Part shown: positions 17,217 to 24,346 of the stretch, piece by piece
Layout: every line of letters starts with the position of its first letter
Numbering within the stretch: the first letter of the stretch is position 1
NCBI GenBank assembly: GCA_020073085.1
Contig: JAIQFV010000010.1
Span: 124,001-188,000 of the forward strand
Source of the DNA: Terriglobia bacterium
GTDB lineage: Bacteria; Acidobacteriota; Terriglobia; JAIQFV01
Reading direction: 5' to 3'
DNA: 64,000 nucleotides
Notes under the pieces: generated by a model
Database searches by the model: none
What the model was told of the DNA's origin: nothing
Seen by the model: only the letters and a program-made list of their open reading frames with translations
Program-made: the position numbers and the translations under genes

Positions 17217-18425
17217 CTAGTCCAGTCGCTCGATCAGGGGAACATCCACGGTCATCTTCCGCCGTCCCCGGTACAGTTCGACCTTGACGGTGCCGCCCGG
17301 CTGCTTGGACTCAACATAACGGTTGATATCTTCGTCCGACTCGAACTCGCGTCCGTCCACGGAAACAATCAAATCGCCGCCAAGGATCATGCGCTGGTTG
17401 CCGACGATGAACACCTCATCTCCTCCGCGAAGACCTCCCCGTTCGGCGCTCCCGCCCCGCGCCACTCGCGCAACCAGCACCCCGTGATCGACGGGCAAAC
17501 GCAGGGCATCGGCCAAATCCGGATCGATCGCATAACCCCGCACGCCAAAGAAGGCCCGTTTTACCCGTCCGAGGGTAATCAGGTCCGTCAGGATCCCCTT
17601 GGCGCTGTTGATCGGAATGGCAAAGCCGACACCGACGCTGCCCCCGCTGGGAGATGCGATCTGGGAATTGATGCCGACGACCTCGCCGTGGGAATTGAGC
17701 AGCGGGCCACCTGAATTGCCGGGATTTATCGCCGCGTCAGTCTGAATGACGTTTTCAATCAAACGGCCATTCTCGGCCCGAATTGAGCGTCCCAGGGAAC
17801 TGACGATCCCCGCGGTCAACGTGCCGGTCAAACCGAAGGGATTGCCGATCGCCAGGGCCTTCTGTCCGACCTGCAAGCTGGCCGAGTCCCCGAGTTTCAC
17901 GGGATGCAGTTTCGCCGCCGGCGCAGTGATCCGGATGACCGCCAGATCGTTGGACTTGTCGCCCCCGATAAACCGCGCCGAGTATTTAGACTTGTCGTAA
18001 AGGGTGACCTCGAGTCGACGCGCCCCTTCGACCACGTGGAAGTTGGTCAGAATATGCCCCTGCCCATCGATCACAAAACCGGAGCCCGTTCCCTGGGCGG
18101 GCACCGGCATGAAGAAAAAATCGTATTCCACGGTCTCAGTCGTGATGTTGACTACACTGGGATTGACGGTGCGGTAAATCTGAATGTTGACCTGTTCTTC
18201 CCCGCTGAAACTTTCCTGGGGAGACGCCGAGACGTCGTTGACTTTCAATTGTTGTGCCAGGTCCCCGGGTACAACGGTGTCCGATCCACTGGGACGGGGC
18301 ATCCGCCATAACACATACGCTGCCAGGATCAGAAACAACAGAGCGAAGATTCGGGTCCCAGCGGACAGATGGAGACGTCCTGCCGCTTCCCCCAGAAATC
18401 CCTTCATTCGTCTGATTTCATTCAT
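17217..18425 (-). CDS. HtrA/DegP-type serine protease with one PDZ domain
   Basis: 402 residues. One N-terminal membrane anchor (RIFALLFLILAAYVLW) places the rest in the periplasm. The trypsin-like domain has the full triad: His130 in LTNFHVVEG, Asp160 in SNDLAVIR and Ser238 in NPGNSGGP. A single PDZ domain follows (about 300-400, with GVLVARVARGGSAERGGLRGGDEVF). This single-PDZ, membrane-anchored layout resembles DegS or Acidobacterial HtrA proteins and fits envelope protein quality control or regulated proteolysis. It lies 44 nt after the isoaspartyl methyltransferase gene on the same strand, probably in one operon with it and the penicillin-binding protein. Confidence 0.93.
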   Translation of the reverse strand: MNEIRRMKGFLGEAAGRLHLSAGTRIFALLFLILAAYVLWRMPRPSGSDTVVPGDLAQQLKVNDVSASPQESFSGEEQVNIQIYRTVNPSVVNITTETVEYDFFFMPVPAQGTGSGFVIDGQGHILTNFHVVEGARRLEVTLYDKSKYSARFIGGDKSNDLAVIRITAPAAKLHPVKLGDSASLQVGQKALAIGNPFGLTGTLTAGIVSSLGRSIRAENGRLIENVIQTDAAINPGNSGGPLLNSHGEVVGINSQIASPSGGSVGVGFAIPINSAKGILTDLITLGRVKRAFFGVRGYAIDPDLADALRLPVDHGVLVARVARGGSAERGGLRGGDEVFIVGNQRMILGGDLIVSVDGREFESDEDINRYVESKQPGGTVKVELYRGRRKMTVDVPLIERLD

Positions 18426-18469
18426 AATGATTAATCTATCCCCGTTCCCCGAATTCGACGTGTTCGAGA

Positions 18470-19237
18470 TCAGTTGTCTTTATGACGATCCTGGTCCACC
18501 ATGGGAACAAACCGGACGGGGAGGAGTTCGCGCTTCACGATCCCGCCCGGGGTTTTCTTCACGAGGATCAGGTCCTGGGTTCCGATCCCCACCGGCACAA
18601 TCATCCGGCCATTCATTCCGAGCTGGTCAATCAGCGCGGGCGGTATTTCAGCGGGAGCCGCCGTTACCATGATCGCGTCGTAGGGAGCATGTTCCGCCCA
18701 CCCTTCATAACCATTCCCCACCTTGATTTTGAGATTCCTGTATCCCAGCTCCGTCAGGGTCCTTTCCGCGCGCCGGGCCAGCGGCTCAATCAACTCAACA
18801 GAATAGACCTCAGGCACGAGTTCCGCCAGAACCGCGGCCTGGTAGCCCGAACCCGTTCCAATCTCGAGTACCCGCTCTTTCCCGCTGAGTTGAAGGGCTT
18901 CCGTCATGAAGGCCACAATGTAGGGCTGGGAAATAGTCTGATCGTAACCAATCGGCAAGGCCCCATCGTCGTAGGCGCGGTCTCGAAATTCCGGGAGAAC
19001 AAACTTATCGCGCGGTACCTTCCTCATCGCCTTCAGGACACGAGGGTCACGAATGCCGCGGTTCTCCAGTTGGTGCTTCACCATCTGCTCACGAGAAGTG
19101 ACTGCAGCATCAACATCCGATTGAGTAGCCAAACTCTTCATAGGCGGAGGAGGGTCAGAGACACAATGGGACATGTGCAGGCTGGACGCCAAAACCGCAA
19201 CGCCTGCAATCCAAAGCGCGATCCGGGTAGCCACCAT
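18470..19237 (-). CDS. pcm: Exported protein-L-isoaspartate O-methyltransferase
   Basis: 255 residues. It methylates L-isoaspartyl residues to start repair of aged proteins, using S-adenosylmethionine. The AdoMet motif VLEIGTGSGYQAAVLAEL and the family signatures IGYDQTISQPYIVAFM, VPRDKFV and YDAIMVTAAPAEIP are present. Unlike cytoplasmic enzymes it begins with a hydrophobic export or anchor sequence (RIALWIAGVAVLASSLHMSHC). The start at 19237 has GAAGG about 9 nt upstream; the frame remains open to 19315 but that part looks non-coding. It lies between the PBP and HtrA genes on the same strand, in keeping with a role outside the cytoplasm, where AdoMet supply is unexplained. Confidence 0.9.
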   Translation of the reverse strand: MVATRIALWIAGVAVLASSLHMSHCVSDPPPPMKSLATQSDVDAAVTSREQMVKHQLENRGIRDPRVLKAMRKVPRDKFVLPEFRDRAYDDGALPIGYDQTISQPYIVAFMTEALQLSGKERVLEIGTGSGYQAAVLAELVPEVYSVELIEPLARRAERTLTELGYRNLKIKVGNGYEGWAEHAPYDAIMVTAAPAEIPPALIDQLGMNGRMIVPVGIGTQDLILVKKTPGGIVKRELLPVRFVPMVDQDRHKDN

Positions 19238-19336
19238 TTCTACGACCTTCCATCTCCAATCCTGGACCTGAGGAGTCCGGAGTTCCAGAGGACTCCCCCG
19301 TGGACTCCGAACCACCTCTCTCGCCGCGGGCAGGCA

Positions 19337-21712
19337 TCAAAGGGCGGCTCCCTTCTTGACAGGGGTCTTGTGGACACCTGGCGGCGAAGGAGAAGCAGGC
19401 ATCTTCTTCGGGTTCGTCTTGCCGGGAGAGGGTCCGGAGGATTTCGCCTCGGGGGCTTCAAAATCCACTCCGCTCCGGGGCGCCGTCCCCTTCGTCTCGA
19501 CCGTCGCGGGGGCGGTTGTGCTGGCCTTCAGGACGGGGGTTTCCTCGGGGAAAAACTCTTCGGGCGGCTTGTTATCATAGACCGACTGCATGAACTGGAT
19601 AAAGACCGGCAGCGCCGTTTTCGCACCTGTTTCCTTGTCTCCAATGGTCTTCTTCTCGTCGTATCCGACCCAGACGCCACAAACCAGCGAAGGCGTGTAG
19701 CCAATAAACCATGCATCGGTAAAATCATTTGTTGTCCCGGTCTTGCCCGCCAGGGGTCTTTTCAAAATCTTGGCCCGCGTCGATGTCCCAAACTCCACGA
19801 CCCCGCGCATCAAGGTAACCATGGTTCGAGCCACTTCGCTTGGAATCACCTCGGTGACCGCGGGATAATCCTCTTCGAGCACTTCCCCGGAGTAACTCAC
19901 CACACGTCGCATCTCGTGGGGTTGGACTCGTACCCCGTCATTGGGAAAGGTGCTGAAGGCCGACACCTGCTCCCATAGCGTGATGTCGGCCGCCCCCAGC
20001 GCCGTGGGTAAGTACGGCTCCATTTTGGAGGTAATCCCGAATCGCTTTGCGGTCTCAATAACGTTTTTGATCCCTACCTTGGCGGCAATGCGGACGGCGG
20101 GGATGTTGCGGGATTCAGCCAGTGCCTTGCGAAGCGTAATCACCCCTTCGAATTTCCCGTCGTAGTTGTGGGGCGAATACAGTCCGCCGCCCGAAGGGAA
20201 GCTGACGGGGGCATCGAGGACAGTGTCGTCGGGCTTCATCCCCTCGAGCAGGGCCGTGGTGTAAACATAAGGCTTGAACGAAGAGCCCACCTGCCGCGCC
20301 GCCTGGTTCGCGTGGTTGAACTTGCTGGTCTCGAAGTCGTACCCGCCCACCATCGCCTTGACCTCGCCGGTCTGCGGCTCGATGGCCAGCAACGCCCCCT
20401 GGATCTTCGGCTCCTGCTCCAGTGAAAGCTTCACGGTCTTGGTCTTGTCATCGATACTGGAGATTTTAAAAAGCGCGATGTCCCCGCGATGAAAAATCTC
20501 CGAAGGGGCAGCCACATGCGTCCAGGCAAAGTCCGGAGGGGTGAGATGCGCGACGTAAGGTCCCATCCTGACCACCACCTGGCGCGCCACCGTGTCCATC
20601 ACCAGGCCCGGAAGGATCGCACCCGCCACGATCGGTTTTTTCCAGTCGTCATGCTGAAAGGTGTCCAGGTCCCCCAGATGCTCGGTCAGGATGTTTGCCA
20701 GAGGACCGCGCCAGCCGTGTCGTTTATCGTAATCGCGCAGCCCCTGCCGCAGCGCCTCTTCAGCGGCCCGCTGCATCGCCACATTCAGGGTGGTATACAC
20801 CTTCAATCCCTTCTCGTGCACAGCCTCCGCCCCGTACCGGCCTTCAAGATATTGGCGGATGTCCTCTATGAAGTAGGGAGCCAGGGCATTATAAGGCTGG
20901 TGCAGGTGAAGAACGACCGGCTGCTGCTTGGCGACCTCTGCCAGATCGCGCGAAGTTTTGTTCTCCGCCACCATGCGGTCCAGAACATGATTGCGCCGGG
21001 CCAGACAGGCCTTCGGGTTTGCAATGGGCGAAGTGGCGGAAGGGCGTTGCGGAAGACCCGCCAGCAACGCCGCTTCATCCAGGGTCAATTTCTCAATCGG
21101 CTTGTTGAAAAAGTAATCGGCGCCCGCAGCAAATCCGTAAAGCCCATTGCCCATGTATACCTGGTTGACGTACAGGGTCATGATCTGCTGCTTCGTGTAC
21201 CGCCGCTCGATCTGAATCGACAGCAAGACCTCCTGGAATTTCCTCTTGAAGCTCTTGTCCGGGGTCAGGAACAGGTTCCGGGTGAGCTGCTGCGTCAGCG
21301 TCGAGGCGCCCTCCTTCTTTTTCCAGGTAATCAGGTCGGTCCAGGCGGCGCTGATGATCCGCCGGAAATCCACGCCAATGTGTTTTTCAAAGTTCTGGTC
21401 TTCAACCGAGATGATGGCGTCCTGCAAGACCTGGGGGATGCGCCGGTAGTCGACAATGACACGGCGCTCAATGGCAAACGAGCCGATGATCTGCCCGTCG
21501 TCCGCATACACCTCGGAGATGACATCCGGGCGATAGTTCTCCAGCTCGCTGACCTGGGGCAGGTCGCTCATATAAACAAATAAGAGCCCCAGGATCGCCC
21601 CCATGCCGATGGAGGCAAGCAGGAAGAATCCAAAGACAATTCGGCCAACGATCTTCTTGCCGCGGATGGAAATGGTCGGGAGACGAATCAGATCACTCAT
21701 GCGCTTACGCAT
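19337..21712 (-). CDS. mrcA: Class A penicillin-binding protein (PBP1A type)
   Basis: 791 residues; bifunctional peptidoglycan synthase. After a short cytoplasmic tail and one helix (about 22-48) come the GT51 transglycosylase domain (EDQNFEKHIGVDF with Glu104; GASTLTQQLTRNLFL; RRYTKQQIMTLYVNQVYMGNG) and the transpeptidase with SSFKPYVY (nucleophile Ser), AESRNIPAVR and GKTGTTNDFTDAWFIGY. The C-terminal tail is Pro/Lys/Ser-rich and probably disordered. ATG 21712 and ATG 21700 are both possible starts; neither has a clear ribosome site. It heads the PBP - isoaspartyl methyltransferase - HtrA run. Confidence 0.95.
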   Translation of the reverse strand: MRKRMSDLIRLPTISIRGKKIVGRIVFGFFLLASIGMGAILGLLFVYMSDLPQVSELENYRPDVISEVYADDGQIIGSFAIERRVIVDYRRIPQVLQDAIISVEDQNFEKHIGVDFRRIISAAWTDLITWKKKEGASTLTQQLTRNLFLTPDKSFKRKFQEVLLSIQIERRYTKQQIMTLYVNQVYMGNGLYGFAAGADYFFNKPIEKLTLDEAALLAGLPQRPSATSPIANPKACLARRNHVLDRMVAENKTSRDLAEVAKQQPVVLHLHQPYNALAPYFIEDIRQYLEGRYGAEAVHEKGLKVYTTLNVAMQRAAEEALRQGLRDYDKRHGWRGPLANILTEHLGDLDTFQHDDWKKPIVAGAILPGLVMDTVARQVVVRMGPYVAHLTPPDFAWTHVAAPSEIFHRGDIALFKISSIDDKTKTVKLSLEQEPKIQGALLAIEPQTGEVKAMVGGYDFETSKFNHANQAARQVGSSFKPYVYTTALLEGMKPDDTVLDAPVSFPSGGGLYSPHNYDGKFEGVITLRKALAESRNIPAVRIAAKVGIKNVIETAKRFGITSKMEPYLPTALGAADITLWEQVSAFSTFPNDGVRVQPHEMRRVVSYSGEVLEEDYPAVTEVIPSEVARTMVTLMRGVVEFGTSTRAKILKRPLAGKTGTTNDFTDAWFIGYTPSLVCGVWVGYDEKKTIGDKETGAKTALPVFIQFMQSVYDNKPPEEFFPEETPVLKASTTAPATVETKGTAPRSGVDFEAPEAKSSGPSPGKTNPKKMPASPSPPGVHKTPVKKGAAL

Positions 21713-21865
21713 TGCCCCGCTGCCGAATAGAGGGTTCGGATCGCTCTCCGCGGGGCAACCGGAATTTTACGTTAGCATAGCGATGGGGTGGAGTCAAACC
21801 CGGTCGGAGCCCGGGCGGAAATCCTGAACGGATTTCCTGAACATCTCCGCAGCGCACCCGACGGT

Positions 21866-22765
21866 TCAATGGAAAAGTTCCTGCCGCGCCGCCTCACAGA
21901 TGGCAACGACGGCCGGATGCTGAATCTTTCGTTCGACTGAAATCGCGTAGAATTGGGTTCGAATGGAATGGGTGCGACCAATTCGCCGGAGCCGGGCGTT
22001 GCCCTGCCACTGCTTTGCAAGAATGGAGGGAGCCGGAAAAATCCCGGCGCCCCGCTCTCCAAACACCCAGAGCAGGGCATAGTCTTCGAATTCCCCCACG
22101 ACCCGGGGACGAATCCCTTCCGCTTCAAACCATTGATCCAACCTCTGTCGCAGGGCGCTGTTGTCGGCCGGCAGCAGACACGGGGCCCCGTGGAGTGACT
22201 TCGGGAAACGCCGCGTGCACTTCTCCGCCAGCTCAGGTGTGGCGATGAAGCTGATCCCGCATTCTCCCAGGAGGTGGTTGTAAGCCCGGATTTTCAGACT
22301 GGGATCCATCGGCCCGTCCGAGAGTACGACGTCGAGTTCATTGATGGCCAGCCGGGCCACCAGTTGCTGCGGGCTTGCTTCCCGACAGACGATCTGGACC
22401 GGCTCGCGGAGATGAAGGGCCGGCTGAATCAGCTGGTGCACCACCAGCTTCGGCAAGACGTCTGCAATCCCGATATCGACCCTCAGGGGGCGCCCGGTCG
22501 GACGGTCCTTCATCGTGTCGCGCAGTTCCCGCCCCAGGGAAAAAATCTCGTCGGCGTAACGGAACACCAGCCGGCCCATCTCGGTCGGGAGGACATTGCG
22601 ACCCGAACGCTGCAGCAGCTTTTCTCCCAGGCTCGTCTCCAGACTGCGAATCTGCGCGCTGATGGTCGGAGACGCCAGGCGCAATTCCTCTCCGGCGAGG
22701 GTGACCGATCCCGTCCGTACCACGGTCCAGAAATAGAGGAGGTGATGGTAGTTGAGCCATTCCAT
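21866..22765 (-). CDS. nhaR: LysR-family regulator, NhaR-like
   Basis: 299 residues. The winged HTH (WLNYHHLLYFWTVVRTGSVTLAGEELRLASPTISAQIRSLE) and the EIFSLGRELRDTM linker match NhaR, the Na+-responsive activator of the sodium/proton antiporter, more closely than other LysR proteins; the effector domain (about 90-299) follows. No antiporter gene is in the window, so its target is open; it is divergent from HPF, and shares a 113-nt control region with it. The ATG at 22765 has no ribosome site, but a promoter ends 6 nt before it (22772-22800), so the mRNA should be leaderless. Confidence 0.85.
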   Translation of the reverse strand: MEWLNYHHLLYFWTVVRTGSVTLAGEELRLASPTISAQIRSLETSLGEKLLQRSGRNVLPTEMGRLVFRYADEIFSLGRELRDTMKDRPTGRPLRVDIGIADVLPKLVVHQLIQPALHLREPVQIVCREASPQQLVARLAINELDVVLSDGPMDPSLKIRAYNHLLGECGISFIATPELAEKCTRRFPKSLHGAPCLLPADNSALRQRLDQWFEAEGIRPRVVGEFEDYALLWVFGERGAGIFPAPSILAKQWQGNARLRRIGRTHSIRTQFYAISVERKIQHPAVVAICEAARQELFH

Positions 22766-22771
22766 GGTCCC

Positions 22772-22800
22772 AGTATAGTTAGATAAAAACTAACTGTCAT
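22772..22800 (-). promoter_or_regulatory. Leaderless promoter and LysR-type operator of the NhaR-like gene
   Basis: On the minus strand ATGACA (22795-22800), 17 nt, TATACT (22772-22777), then only GGGACC before the ATG. A perfect inverted repeat AGTTAG-N7-CTAACT (22777-22795) fills the space between -35 and -10 and contains a T-N11-A LysR box. This predicts autorepression and a leaderless mRNA. Confidence 0.65.
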
Positions 22801-22838
22801 CATTATATTTTCTATTTTTTAATCACTCGGAAGATCTC

Positions 22839-22844
22839 TATAAT
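22839..22844 (+). promoter_or_regulatory. -10 element for hpf
   Basis: A perfect TATAAT lies 35 nt before the HPF start. The -35 region is only a T-run (22815-22820), so an activator, perhaps the divergent LysR protein, may be needed. Confidence 0.45.
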
Positions 22845-22878
22845 CGGGACATTACATCCGGCAAGGACAGGAGACCAC

Positions 22879-23217
22879 ATGAATGTGAAAATTCGCGCGG
22901 AGAACATCGATCTGGCGGACGCTCTGAAAAGCTACATTGATCGCCGCCTGCATTTTTCCTTGAGCCGGTTCGGAGACCGCGTCGGGCTCATCACCGTCCG
23001 GGTTTCAGACCTCAATGGTCCCCGCGGCGGGATTGACAAGGCCTGCCGCATCAGCGCCGAACTGGTCCCCTTCGGGAGCGTGCGGGTGGAAGACGTGGAT
23101 GCCGATCTATATACCGCGATTGACCGGGCGGTGGAGCGCCTCGGACGATCCTTCAGCCGGAAGTTGGAGCGCGAGATGGAGTCCAGAAGGGGACGCGAGT
23201 CCGTCAGGATTCCATGA
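22879..23217 (+). CDS. hpf: Ribosome hibernation factor, short HPF/RaiA type
   Basis: 112 residues, the short form without the C-terminal dimerisation domain of long HPF. The beta-alpha-beta-beta-beta-alpha fold is seen in MNVKIRAENIDLADALKSYIDRRLHFSLSRFG, followed by the VRVSDLNGPRGGIDKACRI core and a basic C-terminus (RSFSRKLEREMESRRGRESV). Such proteins bind the 30S decoding centre and silence ribosomes in starvation. AGGAGA lies 6 nt before the ATG, and TATAAT 35 nt before it. The variant is close to a group found beside universal stress proteins, as here. It is followed by UspA after 131 nt. Confidence 0.85.
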   Translation: MNVKIRAENIDLADALKSYIDRRLHFSLSRFGDRVGLITVRVSDLNGPRGGIDKACRISAELVPFGSVRVEDVDADLYTAIDRAVERLGRSFSRKLEREMESRRGRESVRIP

Positions 23218-23348
23218 GAGATGGCGGCGGGTTCCTGAAGGCGATCCCTCGGCCTCCCTGCGGCGTTGCGTGAGGCAGAGAGACCGGGCTGGAAAGGTGT
23301 TGGAGGCAGCGTCAATCGATTCTTTCCCAGAGAAGAGGAGAGACGTTC

Positions 23349-24281
23349 ATGGAGACAATGGAACTCACCACTCAAATCGCCCTTAAAAAAATCCTCTTTG
23401 CGACTGATTTTTCTCCGGCTTCCGAGGCGACCTTGGCTTGTGCCGAGGCGTTCGCTCGACATTATGGCTCTACGATCTATCTTGCCCATGTAATCGCACC
23501 CTCGGCCGATCGAGGAGGGCCGACCCGAACACCCCCATTCCCCATTGAAAAGACCCGTCAGTGTGTCCAAGAGCAAATGGAAGAACTCGCGCGTTCGAAA
23601 GGCTTGCAGGGAATCTCACACGAATCTATTATCGGGGAGGGAGATATTGCAGACATCCTCTCAGACATAGTGAGGAATTGGGGAATCGATCTAGCGGTTC
23701 TTGCAACTCACGGTCACCACGGATCTCAAAAGTTCGTGTTAGGCTCGGTGGCCGAGGCCATTTTCCGGCGCGCGGCCTGTCCGGTTTTGACGGTGGGCCC
23801 CAAGGCATGCGGCCACGCGGGGGCAGAGATGAACTTGCGCCACATCCTTTTGGGCACGGATCTCACGCCGACCTCTTTGGCAGCACTTCCCCTGGCACTC
23901 TCGCTCGCCCAGGAACACCGGTCTCGGCTCACCCTCCTCCGCCTCGTCCACCCGGAAATCCAGTCTCCGAGCGAACGCCATCGAATCAAAACGAGCTATG
24001 AAGCGCAGCTTCAAAGCCTTGTTCCCGAAGAAACCCAACGATGGTGCCGGGTCGAAGCCGTGGTGGAGTTCGGCCTGGCAGCCGACAGCATCCTGCAGTT
24101 TGCAGCCCGCCAAGGAACCGACCTGATTGTCCTGGGTGTGCGCGGGACGGGCGTCTTTGACTGGTCGGCTTCCCAGATTCCGTCGCCGACGGCATACGTT
24201 GTTGCTGCCCAGGCAATCTGTCCTGTTATGACGGTGCGCGATTCGCAGATTTTCTTGAAAGCCTCTTCAGAAAGGCTTTGA
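23349..24281 (+). CDS. Tandem universal stress protein (two UspA domains)
   Basis: 310 residues with two Usp domains (about 10-155 and 160-300). The first has LKKILFATDFSPASEATLACA and the ATP-type loop ATHGHHGSQKFVLGSVAEAIFRRAACPVLTV, where the first Gly of G-2X-G-9X-GS is Ala. The second (RHILLGTDLTPTSLAALPLAL) lacks the nucleotide loop (VRGTGVFDWSASQIPSPTAY), so only domain 1 should bind ATP. GAGGAGA lies 8 nt before the ATG. It lies directly upstream of the P-type ATPase on the same strand, suggesting that the pair is expressed together during stress. Confidence 0.92.
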   Translation: METMELTTQIALKKILFATDFSPASEATLACAEAFARHYGSTIYLAHVIAPSADRGGPTRTPPFPIEKTRQCVQEQMEELARSKGLQGISHESIIGEGDIADILSDIVRNWGIDLAVLATHGHHGSQKFVLGSVAEAIFRRAACPVLTVGPKACGHAGAEMNLRHILLGTDLTPTSLAALPLALSLAQEHRSRLTLLRLVHPEIQSPSERHRIKTSYEAQLQSLVPEETQRWCRVEAVVEFGLAADSILQFAARQGTDLIVLGVRGTGVFDWSASQIPSPTAYVVAAQAICPVMTVRDSQIFLKASSERL

Positions 24282-24346
24282 AGGATGGGCGAGGGTCGAC
24301 CGTGCGCACCGACCCCATTTAAAAAACCACAGAGGGAGTTCGCCTG

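Noticed and set aside
19272-19296. Hairpin GGAGTCC-N11-GGACTCC after the PBP gene as terminator
   Set aside because: No T-run and it lies inside the PBP-pcm transcript.
18482-19978. 498-codon plus-strand open frame across the pcm/PBP junction
   Set aside because: Crosses two real minus-strand genes and has low-complexity Arg/His/Gly content.
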